Shown here one piece after another: positions 8,860 to 16,830 of a stretch of DNA of 64,000 nucleotides. Position numbers and translations under genes: made by a program. This stretch comes from a bacterium (GTDB lineage: Bacteria > Desulfobacterota > Binatia > HRBIN30 > CADEER01), in the NCBI GenBank assembly GCA_019637795.1, contig JAHBUY010000003.1, positions 71,409-135,408 on the forward strand, given 5' to 3'. The notes beneath the pieces were generated by a model. The model saw only the letters and a list, made by a program, of their open reading frames with translations, was not told where the DNA came from and searched no databases. The stretch's first letter is position 1, and every line of letters starts with the position of its first letter.

Positions 8860-10068
8860 ATGGGAAGCGATAGCAAGGGGACGAGACCGGGAGAAGCGTT
8901 CGGCCGCGATTCGATCGAGCAGGTGATGCGGGAGCGGATTCGGGAGACGATCGAGGTGTTGGTCGAGGAGGAGCTGGAAGCGGCGCTGGGCGCGGCGAAA
9001 TCGGCGCGAGTGGGCGGCGAGCGAGTGGGCTATCGCCACGGCCGGCGGCCGCGGACGTTGAGCACCAGCTTGGGACCGACGACGTTCGCGCTGCCGCGTG
9101 CCCGGCTGCACGACGCCGCCGGCGAGGAGCGCGAGTGGCGCAGCGCGATGTTCGAGCGCTACGCGCGGCGCACGGCGCGGGTCGACGAGGGGCTGTTGGG
9201 GATCTACCTGAGCGGCACCAACACGCGGCGGCTGCGCGGGGCGCTGGCGCCGTTGCTGCGCGGCGCGCCGCTGGGCAAGGACGCGATCTCGCGCCTGGTC
9301 GGGCGGTTGCGCGAAGACTTCACCACGTGGAGCCAGCGGGACCTGGCGGCCGAGCAGATCCGCTACCTGTTTCTCGACGGCTGGTATCCGCGGGTCCGCA
9401 TCGGCAAGAAGCGGGTACGGGTCCCGGTGCTGGTGACGCTGGGGACGTGCGCGGACGGGCGGCGGGTGCTGCTCGATCTGCGCGTGGCGGGCGAGGAGAG
9501 CACGGCCGCCTGGCAGGAGGTGTTGGAGGCGCTGCAGAAGCGCCAGCTGGGACGCCCGGTGTTGGCGGTGATCGACGGCAACCCCGGCCTGGAGGCGGCC
9601 CTGCAGGCGACCTGGCCGCAGCTCGACGTGCAGCGCTGCACCAATCACAAGCTCTGGAACCTGCTCGCCAAGGCCCCGGCGCACCTGCGCGAGGAGCTCG
9701 CGGAGGACTACCGCCGGATGATCTACGCCGCGACGGCGGCCGACGTGGAGAAGGCGCGCGTGGCGTTCAGCCGCAAGTGGAAGCTGCGCTGCAAGGCGGC
9801 GTGGAGCAGCTTCGAGGAGGCGGGGGATCGCCTCTTCACCTTCCTGCGCTATCCCGTGGCGCAGTGGAAGGCGCTGCGCACCACCAACGCGCTGGAGCGC
9901 ATCAACGAGGAGTTCCGCCGCCGCACCAAGACCCAGGCGAGCCTGCCGAGCGAGGATGCCGTCCTGCTGCTGCTCTTCGGCCTGATCCGCAGCGGGCAGA
10001 TCACCTTGCGGCGCATGGTCGGCTGGCAGGAGATGCCGGCGGTTACCCAACGGAGCAACGCGGCCTGA
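8860..10068 (+). CDS. IS256-family (mutator-like) transposase
   Basis: 402 residues, the normal length for IS256 transposases. The DDE triad is visible as Asp173 (FLDGWYPRV), Asp239 (VIDGNPGLEAA) and Glu346 (TNALERINEEFRRR), with the family-typical C-x2-H segment (CTNHKLWN) between the second Asp and the Glu. The ATG at 8860 is preceded by GGAGG at 8847-8851, a good ribosome binding site; a GTG at 8842 is an alternative. The frame is intact, so cut-and-copy transposition could still occur. Codon use is as GC-rich as its neighbours, so the element probably moved within or between similar genomes. Confidence 0.95.
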   Translation: MGSDSKGTRPGEAFGRDSIEQVMRERIRETIEVLVEEELEAALGAAKSARVGGERVGYRHGRRPRTLSTSLGPTTFALPRARLHDAAGEEREWRSAMFERYARRTARVDEGLLGIYLSGTNTRRLRGALAPLLRGAPLGKDAISRLVGRLREDFTTWSQRDLAAEQIRYLFLDGWYPRVRIGKKRVRVPVLVTLGTCADGRRVLLDLRVAGEESTAAWQEVLEALQKRQLGRPVLAVIDGNPGLEAALQATWPQLDVQRCTNHKLWNLLAKAPAHLREELAEDYRRMIYAATAADVEKARVAFSRKWKLRCKAAWSSFEEAGDRLFTFLRYPVAQWKALRTTNALERINEEFRRRTKTQASLPSEDAVLLLLFGLIRSGQITLRRMVGWQEMPAVTQRSNAA

Positions 10069-10116
10069 CCGCATAGAGTCCATTACTGGTTACGCTGCCG
10101 GATGCGAGGCGCGACT

Positions 10117-10143
10117 CTTTTCCACCACTTGACCGACACCACC
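10117..10143 (-). repeat. IS256 right terminal inverted repeat
   Basis: 27 bp ending with ACCGACACCACC; inverted partner of 8754-8780. Lies 48 nt past the transposase stop codon. Confidence 0.9.
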
Positions 10144-10151
10144 AAAGACTT
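10144..10151. repeat. Target site duplication, right copy (AAAGACTT)
   Basis: Direct copy of 8746-8753 just outside the right terminal inverted repeat. It overlaps the first bases of the inverted repeat arm at 10149. Confidence 0.92.
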
Positions 10152-10297
10152 TCACCACGGAGGCACGGAGACACGGAGAGTACTGATCTCGAAGCTCAGC
10201 GTTCATCCCAAAGTTCATCAGAAATGGAGTGAGAAGAGGCCCCGCGCCTTCGCTATGGCACCGAGCCCTCCGTGTCTCCGTGCCTCCGTGGTGAAAG
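10149..10297. repeat. Intergenic inverted repeat, CACGGAG-word family
   Basis: Two perfect 30-bp complementary arms, 10149-10178 and 10268-10297, enclose an 89-nt spacer. Each arm is an iteration of CACGGAGG/CACGGAGA words ahead of TTTCACC. It could fold as a long hairpin in RNA or DNA. The spacer shows no convincing gene. The rest of the interval up to the next gene (10298-10418) holds the right arm of the GTTAG-type repeat. Confidence 0.9.
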
Positions 10298-10339
10298 GTG
10301 TTCGTCACAACAGGGTTAGAGCTGTTCGGGGCGGAATTC

Positions 10340-10382
10340 TCAGGCCCTGACAGCCAACAGCCTGACAGCCTAACAGCCTCAC
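10340..10382. repeat. Right arm of GTTAG-type intergenic inverted repeat
   Basis: Contains CAACAGCCTGACAGCC followed by TAACAGCCTCAC. Positions 10370-10382 are the exact reverse complement of 8713-8725, so before the IS arrived this arm and its partner enclosed the CACGGAG-type repeat. Confidence 0.75.
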
Positions 10383-10418
10383 GGGGCACGCGCGGAGCCC
10401 GCTGCGGCGATCGGCGGC

Positions 10419-10838
10419 TCACGCGCGTCTCCGGCGCCACTTCGGCAGCGTGATCTCCTCGGTCACGTCGTCGAACCAGACCTCCACCGGGATGCCGGCG
10501 GCGAGATCCTCGTTGGCGATGTCGGAGACGGCGCCCACCAGGCGCAGGCCCGGATCGTCGTCGAGCTGGACGAGCACCACCGCGTACGGCGCCTCGGCGG
10601 CGAAGGCGGGGAGGACCGGCGGATGGACGATGATCCAACTGTAGATGGTGCCGGTGCCGGACATCGCCACCCACTCGTCGCGCTGCGAGTTGCACGCCGG
10701 GCACATCGGCCGCGGCGGGAAGCGGACCTGGTGGCAATCGGCGCAGCGCTGCATGCGCAGCTCGCGCTGCTTCGCCCACTGCCAGTAGGGCGCGCTGTCG
10801 GCATCGGGATACGGGAGCGGCTTCGCGTAGTCGGTCAT
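10419..10838 (-). CDS. DUF35 zinc-ribbon/OB-fold protein, partner of the thiolase-fold enzyme
   Basis: 139 residues. An N-terminal helical segment precedes a rubredoxin-like zinc ribbon with C32-x2-C35 and C46-x2-C49, then a predicted OB-fold (TGTIYSWIIVH, LRLVGAVSD). This is the DUF35 family, which binds acyl-CoA and forms obligate complexes with SCP2-type thiolases and Ltp2-type aldolases. It lies 31 nt downstream of the thiolase-fold gene on the same strand, so the two are almost certainly an operon and a complex. It has no fused MaoC domain, unlike ChsH2 of actinobacterial sterol degradation. Confidence 0.88.
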   Translation of the reverse strand: MTDYAKPLPYPDADSAPYWQWAKQRELRMQRCADCHQVRFPPRPMCPACNSQRDEWVAMSGTGTIYSWIIVHPPVLPAFAAEAPYAVVLVQLDDDPGLRLVGAVSDIANEDLAAGIPVEVWFDDVTEEITLPKWRRRRA

Positions 10839-10869
10839 GGTCGTCCCCAGCGCTGGCGGCTGACGGCGC

Positions 10870-12021
10870 TCAGCGTCGCAACAGCACCGCGCCGTTCGGC
10901 ACCCCGGCGCCGCTGGTCACCAGCACCGCCTCGCAGTCCGGCACCTGGTTGATCGCGCTGCCGCGCAACTGCCGCACGGCCTCGCAGATGAGATTGAAGC
11001 CGTGCACGTAGGCCTCGGAGAGCGAGCCGCCGGAGGTGTTGGTCGGCAGGCGGCCGCGCGGCCATTCGAGGTTGCCGGCGAGCGCGAACTCGCCCGCCTC
11101 GCCCGGCTTCACGAAGCCGAACTCCTCGAGGGAGACGAGGATGAGCGGCGTGAAGGCGTCGTAGAGCTGGGCGCAGCGCAGGTCGGCCGCCTGGATGTCG
11201 GAGCGGCGCCAGAGATCGCGCGCCACGTAGGCGTTGGCGGTCGAGAGGAAATCGCGCTTGTAATAGTTGGTCATGATCGAGGCGTTCGGACCCATGCCCT
11301 GCGCCGCGGCGTGGATGTAGGCGGGGCGCTGGCGCAGATCGCGGGCGCGCTCGGCGGAGGTGATGACGCAGGCGAGCGAACCGTCGGACTCGAGGCAGCA
11401 GTCGAACAGGCACATCGGGTCGGCGATCATGCGCGCCGCCAGGTACTCGTCCATGGTCAGCGGCTTGCGCATCAGCGCCATGGGATTGCGCTCGGCGTGC
11501 TTGCGGACGGCGATGGCGGCGGCGCCGAAGTGCTCGCGGCGGACGCCGGCCTCGACCATCATGCGGCGGGCGATGATACCGATCTGGTCGACCGGCCGCA
11601 CCAGGCCGTACGGCGACGAGAACTGCCAGTCGCCCTCGACCCAGTTGCCGGTCCTCGCCCACGGCCGGCCGCCGGAGCCGCGGTTGCGGCTGCGCAGACA
11701 GACGACGACGTCGGCCATGCCGGTGGCCACCGCCGTCGCGGCGTGCAACAGCGTGCCGCAGCCGGCGCCGCCGCCGTACTCCACCGAGCCGTAGAAGCGC
11801 AGGTTCTCGATGCCGAGGGCGCGGGCGTACTTCTCCTGCGTGTTGCTCTCGATCTCGTAGCGCACCATGCCGTCGACGTCGCGCGGCGACAGGCCGGCGT
11901 CGTCGAGCGCCAGCTTGATCGCCTCGCAGCCGGCGTCGAGCTCGGAGCGATCGCGCTTCTTGGCGAACGGCGTCAGGCCGATGCCGACGATCGCGGTGCG
12001 GTCTTTGAACAGATCGGTCAT
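10870..12021 (-). CDS. Thiolase-superfamily protein, Ltp2-like (possible acyl-CoA retro-aldolase)
   Basis: 383 residues with the thiolase fold (AIVGIGLTPFAKK at the start, ADVVVCLRSRNRG in the middle). The nucleophile-loop cysteine of thiolases is replaced by a glycine-rich stretch EYGGGAGCGT, and the usual NEAF and GHP motifs are replaced by YDAFT (Tyr287) and LSEAYVHG (Tyr338). Two tyrosines about 50 residues apart are what is known for Ltp2-type side-chain aldolases, which act with a DUF35 partner, and such a partner follows. So the enzyme may cleave a beta-hydroxyacyl-CoA by retro-aldol chemistry rather than by thiolysis. ATG at 12021 was chosen; an upstream ATG at 12153 would add 44 low-complexity residues. 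Confidence 0.82.
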   Translation of the reverse strand: MTDLFKDRTAIVGIGLTPFAKKRDRSELDAGCEAIKLALDDAGLSPRDVDGMVRYEIESNTQEKYARALGIENLRFYGSVEYGGGAGCGTLLHAATAVATGMADVVVCLRSRNRGSGGRPWARTGNWVEGDWQFSSPYGLVRPVDQIGIIARRMMVEAGVRREHFGAAAIAVRKHAERNPMALMRKPLTMDEYLAARMIADPMCLFDCCLESDGSLACVITSAERARDLRQRPAYIHAAAQGMGPNASIMTNYYKRDFLSTANAYVARDLWRRSDIQAADLRCAQLYDAFTPLILVSLEEFGFVKPGEAGEFALAGNLEWPRGRLPTNTSGGSLSEAYVHGFNLICEAVRQLRGSAINQVPDCEAVLVTSGAGVPNGAVLLRR

Positions 12022-12097
12022 GCGGCCCGCTTGCCACCGCGGCGGGGGACAGGCAAGCGCGGCGCGTCGCGGCCGGAGCGCGACGCGCCGCGCCGGA

Positions 12098-13846
12098 TCA
12101 GCGGTCGGCGAGGCGCGTGGCGCTGGCGGAATCGCCACCGGCGCGCGTTTCATAGGCGGCGACGCCGTTGACCCACATGCCGGGACCGTCCGTCATGGTC
12201 CACGTCGCGCAGTCGAAGCTCTCGCCCGTCTTCGCCAGCGTCCGCGTCCCCTTCATCACCGTGAAGGTCGCCGTGGTGTAGACCGACGTCGACGGCGTCG
12301 GGAAGGTCACGGTCGCGTCGCAGGCGGCATTGAAGTTGTTCAGCTCGGCGATCGACTGCATGACGCGGAATTCGCCCGCCCCCGGCCCGCTGTCCGCGCC
12401 CTGTCCGGTCTGGAGCGTGCCGGCGGGAGCGCTCGCCCCGGAGGCCTCGGTGAAGGTCACGCCGAAGGGGGTGCCGCCGTCGCAGTCGATGCGGCCGGTG
12501 CTGCCGGCGGCGAGCAGGCGCAGGCAGAGCACGGTCGCGCCGGCCGGCACGTTGATCTTGAAGTACGCATCCTGTTTCAGCCGCAGGCTGGCGATGCCGT
12601 TGGCGTCCGGGGCGCCGGCGACGAAGACGAGCGGTCCAGGCGAGAACCGGTCGCTGATCGACTTGCCGGCCAGGGCGCTGGAGAAGAAGCCGACGCGCGG
12701 ATCGTCGCCGGGGAACATGCTGTCCTCGCGGATCGTGAACACCCGCTCGCCGAGCTCGACGCCGGGCATCGGGGTGGCGGTGAAGGTCGGCGTCGCCGCT
12801 GGAACGGTGGCGGTCGCCGTCGCGGCCGGGATGGTGGCGGTCGGCGTCGCGGCTGGGATGGTGGCGGTCGCCGTCGCCGCGGCGCGTGTCGCGGTGGCCG
12901 TCGCGCCGGGGCGGGTGGCGGTCGCGGTCGCGCCGCCGACCGTCGGCGTGCGGGTGGCAGCGGCGGTGCGCGTCGTCGTCGGCGTCGCGCTCGGGCCGTT
13001 CGGCGTGCGTGTCGGCCGGGCGGTCGGGGGGTCGGTCGGGCCGGCGTGGGTCGCGGTGCGCGACGGCGCCACCGTCGACTGCGCGGTCGGCGTCGCGGTG
13101 CTGCCGGGGACGTTGGTGGCGGTCGGCGGCGGCAGGTTGCCGGCCGCGCGCACCAGGGCGCGCACGGTGGCGTCGGCCGCCGCCATGGTGGTGGCGAGCG
13201 CGTTCACCTCGGCGGCCGAGCCGCCGCCGACGCTGCCGGGGACGGCGCGCACCGCGTCGTCGATCTCGCCGATCTCGGATGGCGAGTATTCGCACAGATC
13301 CCCCGGCGGGATGCCCTGCAGGATCACCTGCACGGTGGCCTCGCTGGCGTAGTCGATGTCCGTCGGCCCGTCCGTCGAATGGACGAAGGCGCGCGTCAGC
13401 GTGCCCGCGCCGGCGTCGCCGACGCGCAGCATGTAGCGGCAGACGTCGACGCTGGTGTCGCGCGCCAGGGCGACGCAGAACTCGCCCTTGCCGTTGGTGG
13501 TGGCGTGCGCGATCGCGCCCGGCTGGCGGCCGCTGGCGAGGTCTTCCGGGCGCAGTTGCGCGAGCTCGACCCTGACGCCGCGGCCCACCGGGCTGACCGC
13601 GCCGGACAGGGCGTCGACCGGCGCCACGGCCAGCGCCGCCAGGCGCTCGGCGAGGCTGCTCGGGCCGGCCGCCAGGCGGCCGTTGGGCATGCGCACGACG
13701 CCGCGGACCTGCGTCCCCGAGCCGCCGCCGCACTGCGGGGTGTTGCTGATGCCGAGGTTGGCGTCGCTGCCGCAGCCGGCGCACGCCACCACGGTCGCCA
13801 CCGCGACCCAGCCCAGGCACGATCGTGCCGCTCTGCCGTACGCCAT
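12098..13846 (-). CDS. Secreted lipoprotein with Thr/Ala/Pro-rich linker, function unknown
   Basis: 582 residues. The N-terminus is a lipoprotein-type signal with a VVAC lipobox (Cys22). Residues about 25-220 form one domain that begins with a carboxypeptidase-regulatory-like segment (VRGVVRMPNGRLA). A long linker follows, made of TAT, TPT and IPAATPTAT units with near-identical 30-nt DNA repeats around nt 12790-12880. The C-terminal globular part (about 390-582) has paired cysteines but no family I recognise. Probably anchored to the outer membrane with the C-terminal domain displayed outside. ATG 13846 is preceded by a purine-rich GGGGGGA. It shares its linker style with the proteins at 17938 and 29129. 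Confidence 0.75.
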   Translation of the reverse strand: MAYGRAARSCLGWVAVATVVACAGCGSDANLGISNTPQCGGGSGTQVRGVVRMPNGRLAAGPSSLAERLAALAVAPVDALSGAVSPVGRGVRVELAQLRPEDLASGRQPGAIAHATTNGKGEFCVALARDTSVDVCRYMLRVGDAGAGTLTRAFVHSTDGPTDIDYASEATVQVILQGIPPGDLCEYSPSEIGEIDDAVRAVPGSVGGGSAAEVNALATTMAAADATVRALVRAAGNLPPPTATNVPGSTATPTAQSTVAPSRTATHAGPTDPPTARPTRTPNGPSATPTTTRTAAATRTPTVGGATATATRPGATATATRAAATATATIPAATPTATIPAATATATVPAATPTFTATPMPGVELGERVFTIREDSMFPGDDPRVGFFSSALAGKSISDRFSPGPLVFVAGAPDANGIASLRLKQDAYFKINVPAGATVLCLRLLAAGSTGRIDCDGGTPFGVTFTEASGASAPAGTLQTGQGADSGPGAGEFRVMQSIAELNNFNAACDATVTFPTPSTSVYTTATFTVMKGTRTLAKTGESFDCATWTMTDGPGMWVNGVAAYETRAGGDSASATRLADR

Positions 13847-14155
13847 GCTGTCCCCCCGCGAACCTCGAATGCGCGCCGCGTCGGCCGCTGCGATCGACTG
13901 CCGACCGAGCCCCGAACGCGTTTCCGAAGTTGAGCATTCGCCCGCGGCGAATTGCAATGGTCGGCGCACGGCGCGGAGCGAAATCCTCCGCCCGTCCGGC
14001 GCCCGCGCATGGACGCTGGGCGGGCGCTCTGCCTATGACACTCCGGTGCGCCTGCCCCCTGCCCCAACCCGACGCGGTCGCGGCGCCGCGACCGCGAGGA
14101 CGCCGGACCGGCCGGCGCCAGGTCCCGCGCCGTCCCGCCGACCACAGGAGCGCCG
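13847..14155. other. 309-nt divergent intergenic region
   Basis: Separates the lipoprotein gene (leftward) from the CrtC/AttH-like gene (rightward) and must hold both promoters. I see no RNA gene, repeat arm or clear -35/-10 pair. CCTATGACAC at 14031-14040 is a possible -10-like site but is not convincing. Confidence 0.4.
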
Positions 14156-15238
14156 ATGATCACCCGAGCCGACGACTACCCGATCCACCAGACCGCCGAC
14201 CCCATCGCCGTCGCCGGCGGCGGCCAGCGCAACTTCTACGACCGCTACTTCTTCAACGGCTACACGCGCGACGGCGCCCTGTTCCTCGCCGGCGCGATGG
14301 GCCAGTACCCGAACCGCGGCGTCGCCGACGCCGCGTTCAACGTCGTCCACCGCGGCCGCCAGTACGTCGTCCGCGCCTCGCGCCGCCTGGGCGACGAGCG
14401 CATGGACAGCCGCGTCGGACCGATCCGGGTCGAGGTGGTCGAGCCGTTGCGCAGCCTGCGCCTGGTCGTCGAGCCCAACCCGTGGGAGCTGAGCGCCGAT
14501 CTCACCTTCACCGCCCGCGCCGGGGTCATCGAGGAGCCGCGCTTCCACCGCGCCCACCAGGGCATGGTGTTCATGGACTCGACGCGCCTGACGCAGCACG
14601 TCGCGATCAGCGGCCACGTCACGGTCGCCGGGGAGACCATCGCCCTGACCCCCGACCGCGCCTGGGGATCGCGCGATCGCTCGTGGGGGATCCGCCCGGT
14701 CGGCGAGCGCGAGCCCGATGCCGTCGGCCCGACGCAGTTCTTCTGGCTGTGGGCGCCGGTCAACTTCGAGGATCTCTGCACCCACTTCGACGTCAACGAG
14801 GACGCCGACGGCAGCCGCTGGCACGAGGCGGGCACGATCGCGCCAGTGGGCGGCGCGCCGGTCGCGGCGACCAGCGTCGACTGGGCGATCGACTTCCAGC
14901 CCGGCACCCGCCACGCCCGCCGCGCCACCGTCACCCTCGGCCGCGCCGGCGGCGAGCCGCTGCGGATCGCGCTGCGCCCGCTCTACAACTTCGCCATGGT
15001 CGGCCTCGGCTACCAGCACCCGACGTGGGGCCACGGCATGCGGGTGGGCGACGACGTCGCCGACGGCGAGTCCTTCGCCCTCGCCGACCTCGATCCCGCG
15101 GTGCCGCTCAATCTCCACGTCCAGGCGGTGTGCGAAGCCACCTGCGGCGCGCGCCAGGGCATCGGCGTGCTCGAGCAGCTCATCATCGGCCCGCACGCGA
15201 CGTCGGGCTTCCGCGACCTCTTCGACATGGCGCCCTGA
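14156..15238 (+). CDS. CrtC/AttH-like (DUF7064/DUF7065-type) protein
   Basis: 360 residues, no signal peptide and no membrane segment. Beta-rich throughout, with the motif WGSRDRSWGIRP near residues 166-177 and FWLWAPVNFED shortly after. This pattern is typical of the two-lipocalin-like-domain proteins related to hydroxyneurosporene hydratase CrtC and AttH, now split into DUF7064/7065 families. Members often occur beside acyl-CoA and steroid-like catabolic genes; their reaction is unknown. AGGAG ends five nt before the ATG. Family assignment is from motif memory and is moderately sure; a hydratase activity is only a suggestion. Confidence 0.65.
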   Translation: MITRADDYPIHQTADPIAVAGGGQRNFYDRYFFNGYTRDGALFLAGAMGQYPNRGVADAAFNVVHRGRQYVVRASRRLGDERMDSRVGPIRVEVVEPLRSLRLVVEPNPWELSADLTFTARAGVIEEPRFHRAHQGMVFMDSTRLTQHVAISGHVTVAGETIALTPDRAWGSRDRSWGIRPVGEREPDAVGPTQFFWLWAPVNFEDLCTHFDVNEDADGSRWHEAGTIAPVGGAPVAATSVDWAIDFQPGTRHARRATVTLGRAGGEPLRIALRPLYNFAMVGLGYQHPTWGHGMRVGDDVADGESFALADLDPAVPLNLHVQAVCEATCGARQGIGVLEQLIIGPHATSGFRDLFDMAP

Positions 15239-15252
15239 TCGCTGGCCGCCGC

Positions 15253-15678
15253 TCAGCTCGGCATGGCCATGTCGAGCAGGCGGCGGCGGGTGGAGGCGAC
15301 GAGCTCGGCCCAGATGCGCGCCTCGAGGGCGCGCGCCGCGGGCGTATCCAGGGTCTCGACGTGCGCGTGCAGGCGGGTCAGCGCCGCCCGCAGATCGCGG
15401 TTGCGGGCCTGCAGGTCGCTGACCAGCAGCGACGGCTGGCGCGCCGCCGCGAGCGCCGCCAGCTCGCCGTCGCCGCTGTCGGCGAGGATCGCCTCGATGG
15501 CCGCGTTCTCCTCGACCAGACGCGCCGCGGCGCGGTCGAACTCCTGCGCGATCATCATCGCCAGCGCGCCGGCGAGCTGCAGCGTCTGTCCGGCGTAGGC
15601 GCCCGTCACCTGCGGCGCCAGCTCCATCAGCATCGTCCGCGCCAGCCCGTTGAGGACGATCGGCACCGTCGGCGTCAT
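15253..15678 (-). CDS. Small helical protein coupled to the phosphotransferase gene
   Basis: 141 residues, mostly predicted alpha-helix, with heptad-like Leu/Ala spacing and Glu/Arg-rich helices (FDRAAARLVEENAAIEAIL). Its ATG overlaps the stop codon of the upstream phosphotransferase gene in an ATGA, so translation is coupled and a physical or functional partnership is likely. It resembles the small DUF6285-type proteins that sit beside such phosphotransferases and acyl-CoA dehydrogenases, but similarity is too weak for a firm family call. Function unknown. Confidence 0.7.
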   Translation of the reverse strand: MTPTVPIVLNGLARTMLMELAPQVTGAYAGQTLQLAGALAMMIAQEFDRAAARLVEENAAIEAILADSGDGELAALAAARQPSLLVSDLQARNRDLRAALTRLHAHVETLDTPAARALEARIWAELVASTRRRLLDMAMPS

Positions 15679-16703
15679 GACGACCTCCCCAGCGCCGCCA
15701 GCAGGAAGCGATCCTGGGCGTTGATCAGCCAGTACGACGTGAACGCCAGCATGATGTCCTGCGCCCGCCCGTCGGCGAATTCGCGCGCCCCGGTGAGCCA
15801 GATGCCCTGCGCCTTCACGCAACTGAACACCTGCCACCAGCGCAGCGCGTCGCGGTCGACGCGCAGGCCGCTGCGCGCCTCCCAGACCCGCAGCGCCTCC
15901 GCCTCGTCGGCGATGCCGCCGGCGCGGCCGTCGCGCGCCCACTGCCACGCCGGCATGAACGACCAGGCGATGTCCTCGAGCGGATCGCCGAAGTGCGCCA
16001 TCTCCCAGTCGAGCACGCCGTGGATCTCGCTGCCGCGGTAGAGGAAATTGCCGGTGCGGTAGTCGCCGTGCACCACCGTCACCCGCGGCGGCGGCGGCGG
16101 CGGATGGCGGCGCAGCCAGCGGATGCCCGCCTCGGCGATCGGCTGCGGCTCGCTGGCGTTGCGGGCGATGATCCCCGACCAGTGGTCGAGCTCCCGCCGC
16201 CAGCACTCCGCCGGCGCCGGCACGGCGCTGCTCTCGGTCGCCGGCAGGTCGGCGATCGGGGTCGCGGCGATGTCGCCCAGGACCTCGTACATGCGGCGCG
16301 CCAGGCCGGCGCGGTACGGCGCGAAGCCGGGATCGAGCAGCGCCGTGAACTGCGACTCGCAGCCGTCGATCCGCTCCATGACGAAGAACGGCCGTTCCAG
16401 CCATTCGCTCCCGGTCTCGAGGAACAGCGGCCGCGGCACCGGGACGGGCGAGTCGGCGAAGGAGCGGTAGAAGTCGAACTCGACCCGCCGGTCCGAGCCC
16501 TCGACCAGGCTCGCCTCCGGATCGCGGCGGACGATGAATCCCTGCGCCCGGCGTTTGCCGACGCTGTCCAGCCAGCGCACGTCCACCGACCACGTCTCGC
16601 GCGAGGCGCCGCCTGGGATGCGGAAGCAGCGCGTCACCTCGACCTCGTGCGCGTCGTCCAGGCGGGCCGAGAAGTAGCGGATGAGCGCGGGCTCGAGCGA
16701 CAT
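15675..16703 (-). CDS. APH-fold phosphotransferase family protein
   Basis: 342 residues with the aminoglycoside-phosphotransferase/choline-kinase fold. The catalytic loop VVHGDYRTGNFLY and the metal-binding GVLDWEMAHFGDPLEDIAW are both intact. An FVMERIDG hinge precedes them. Homologues in this group are linked to acyl-CoA dehydrogenases (ACAD10/11-like, which phosphorylate 4-hydroxyacyl-CoA), not to antibiotic resistance. The ATG at 16703 was chosen. It is divergent from the hydrolase gene with a 127-nt gap and overlaps the small helical protein by four nt. Confidence 0.85.
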   Translation of the reverse strand: MSLEPALIRYFSARLDDAHEVEVTRCFRIPGGASRETWSVDVRWLDSVGKRRAQGFIVRRDPEASLVEGSDRRVEFDFYRSFADSPVPVPRPLFLETGSEWLERPFFVMERIDGCESQFTALLDPGFAPYRAGLARRMYEVLGDIAATPIADLPATESSAVPAPAECWRRELDHWSGIIARNASEPQPIAEAGIRWLRRHPPPPPPRVTVVHGDYRTGNFLYRGSEIHGVLDWEMAHFGDPLEDIAWSFMPAWQWARDGRAGGIADEAEALRVWEARSGLRVDRDALRWWQVFSCVKAQGIWLTGAREFADGRAQDIMLAFTSYWLINAQDRFLLAALGRSS

Positions 16704-16830
16704 GCCGGAGGCACAACCAGAGTCGGCAGCCAAAAGAAAGAGCCGGCGTGGAGACGCGGCGCGCGGCCGGGATCGGCCGCCCGCCGCGGGTGGATTGACT
16801 GCCGGCGCGCGAGGCTCTTTTCTCCTTCCG

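Larger units (their letters stand above)
8754..10143 (+). mobile_element. IS256-family insertion sequence, complete (1390 bp)
   Basis: Bounded by 27-bp imperfect terminal inverted repeats (8754-8780 and 10117-10143, 22 of 27 positions matching, both starting GGT at the outer end) and flanked by the 8-bp direct repeat AAAGACTT. It holds a single full-length transposase gene. Intact ends, a matching target duplication and an uninterrupted DDE frame indicate a recent, possibly still mobile, insertion. The target lies exactly at the left foot of the inverted repeat 10149-10297. Confidence 0.93.

Noticed and set aside
8676..8876. Longer N-terminus for the acyl-CoA ligase starting at 8876
   Set aside because: It would read through the insertion sequence end and target duplication, so it postdates the gene; the ATG at 8675 gives the family-typical start.
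15675..16703. Aminoglycoside resistance gene
   Set aside because: The catalytic loop fits the APH fold, but homologues near acyl-CoA dehydrogenase genes are catabolic kinases; no resistance-specific features are seen.
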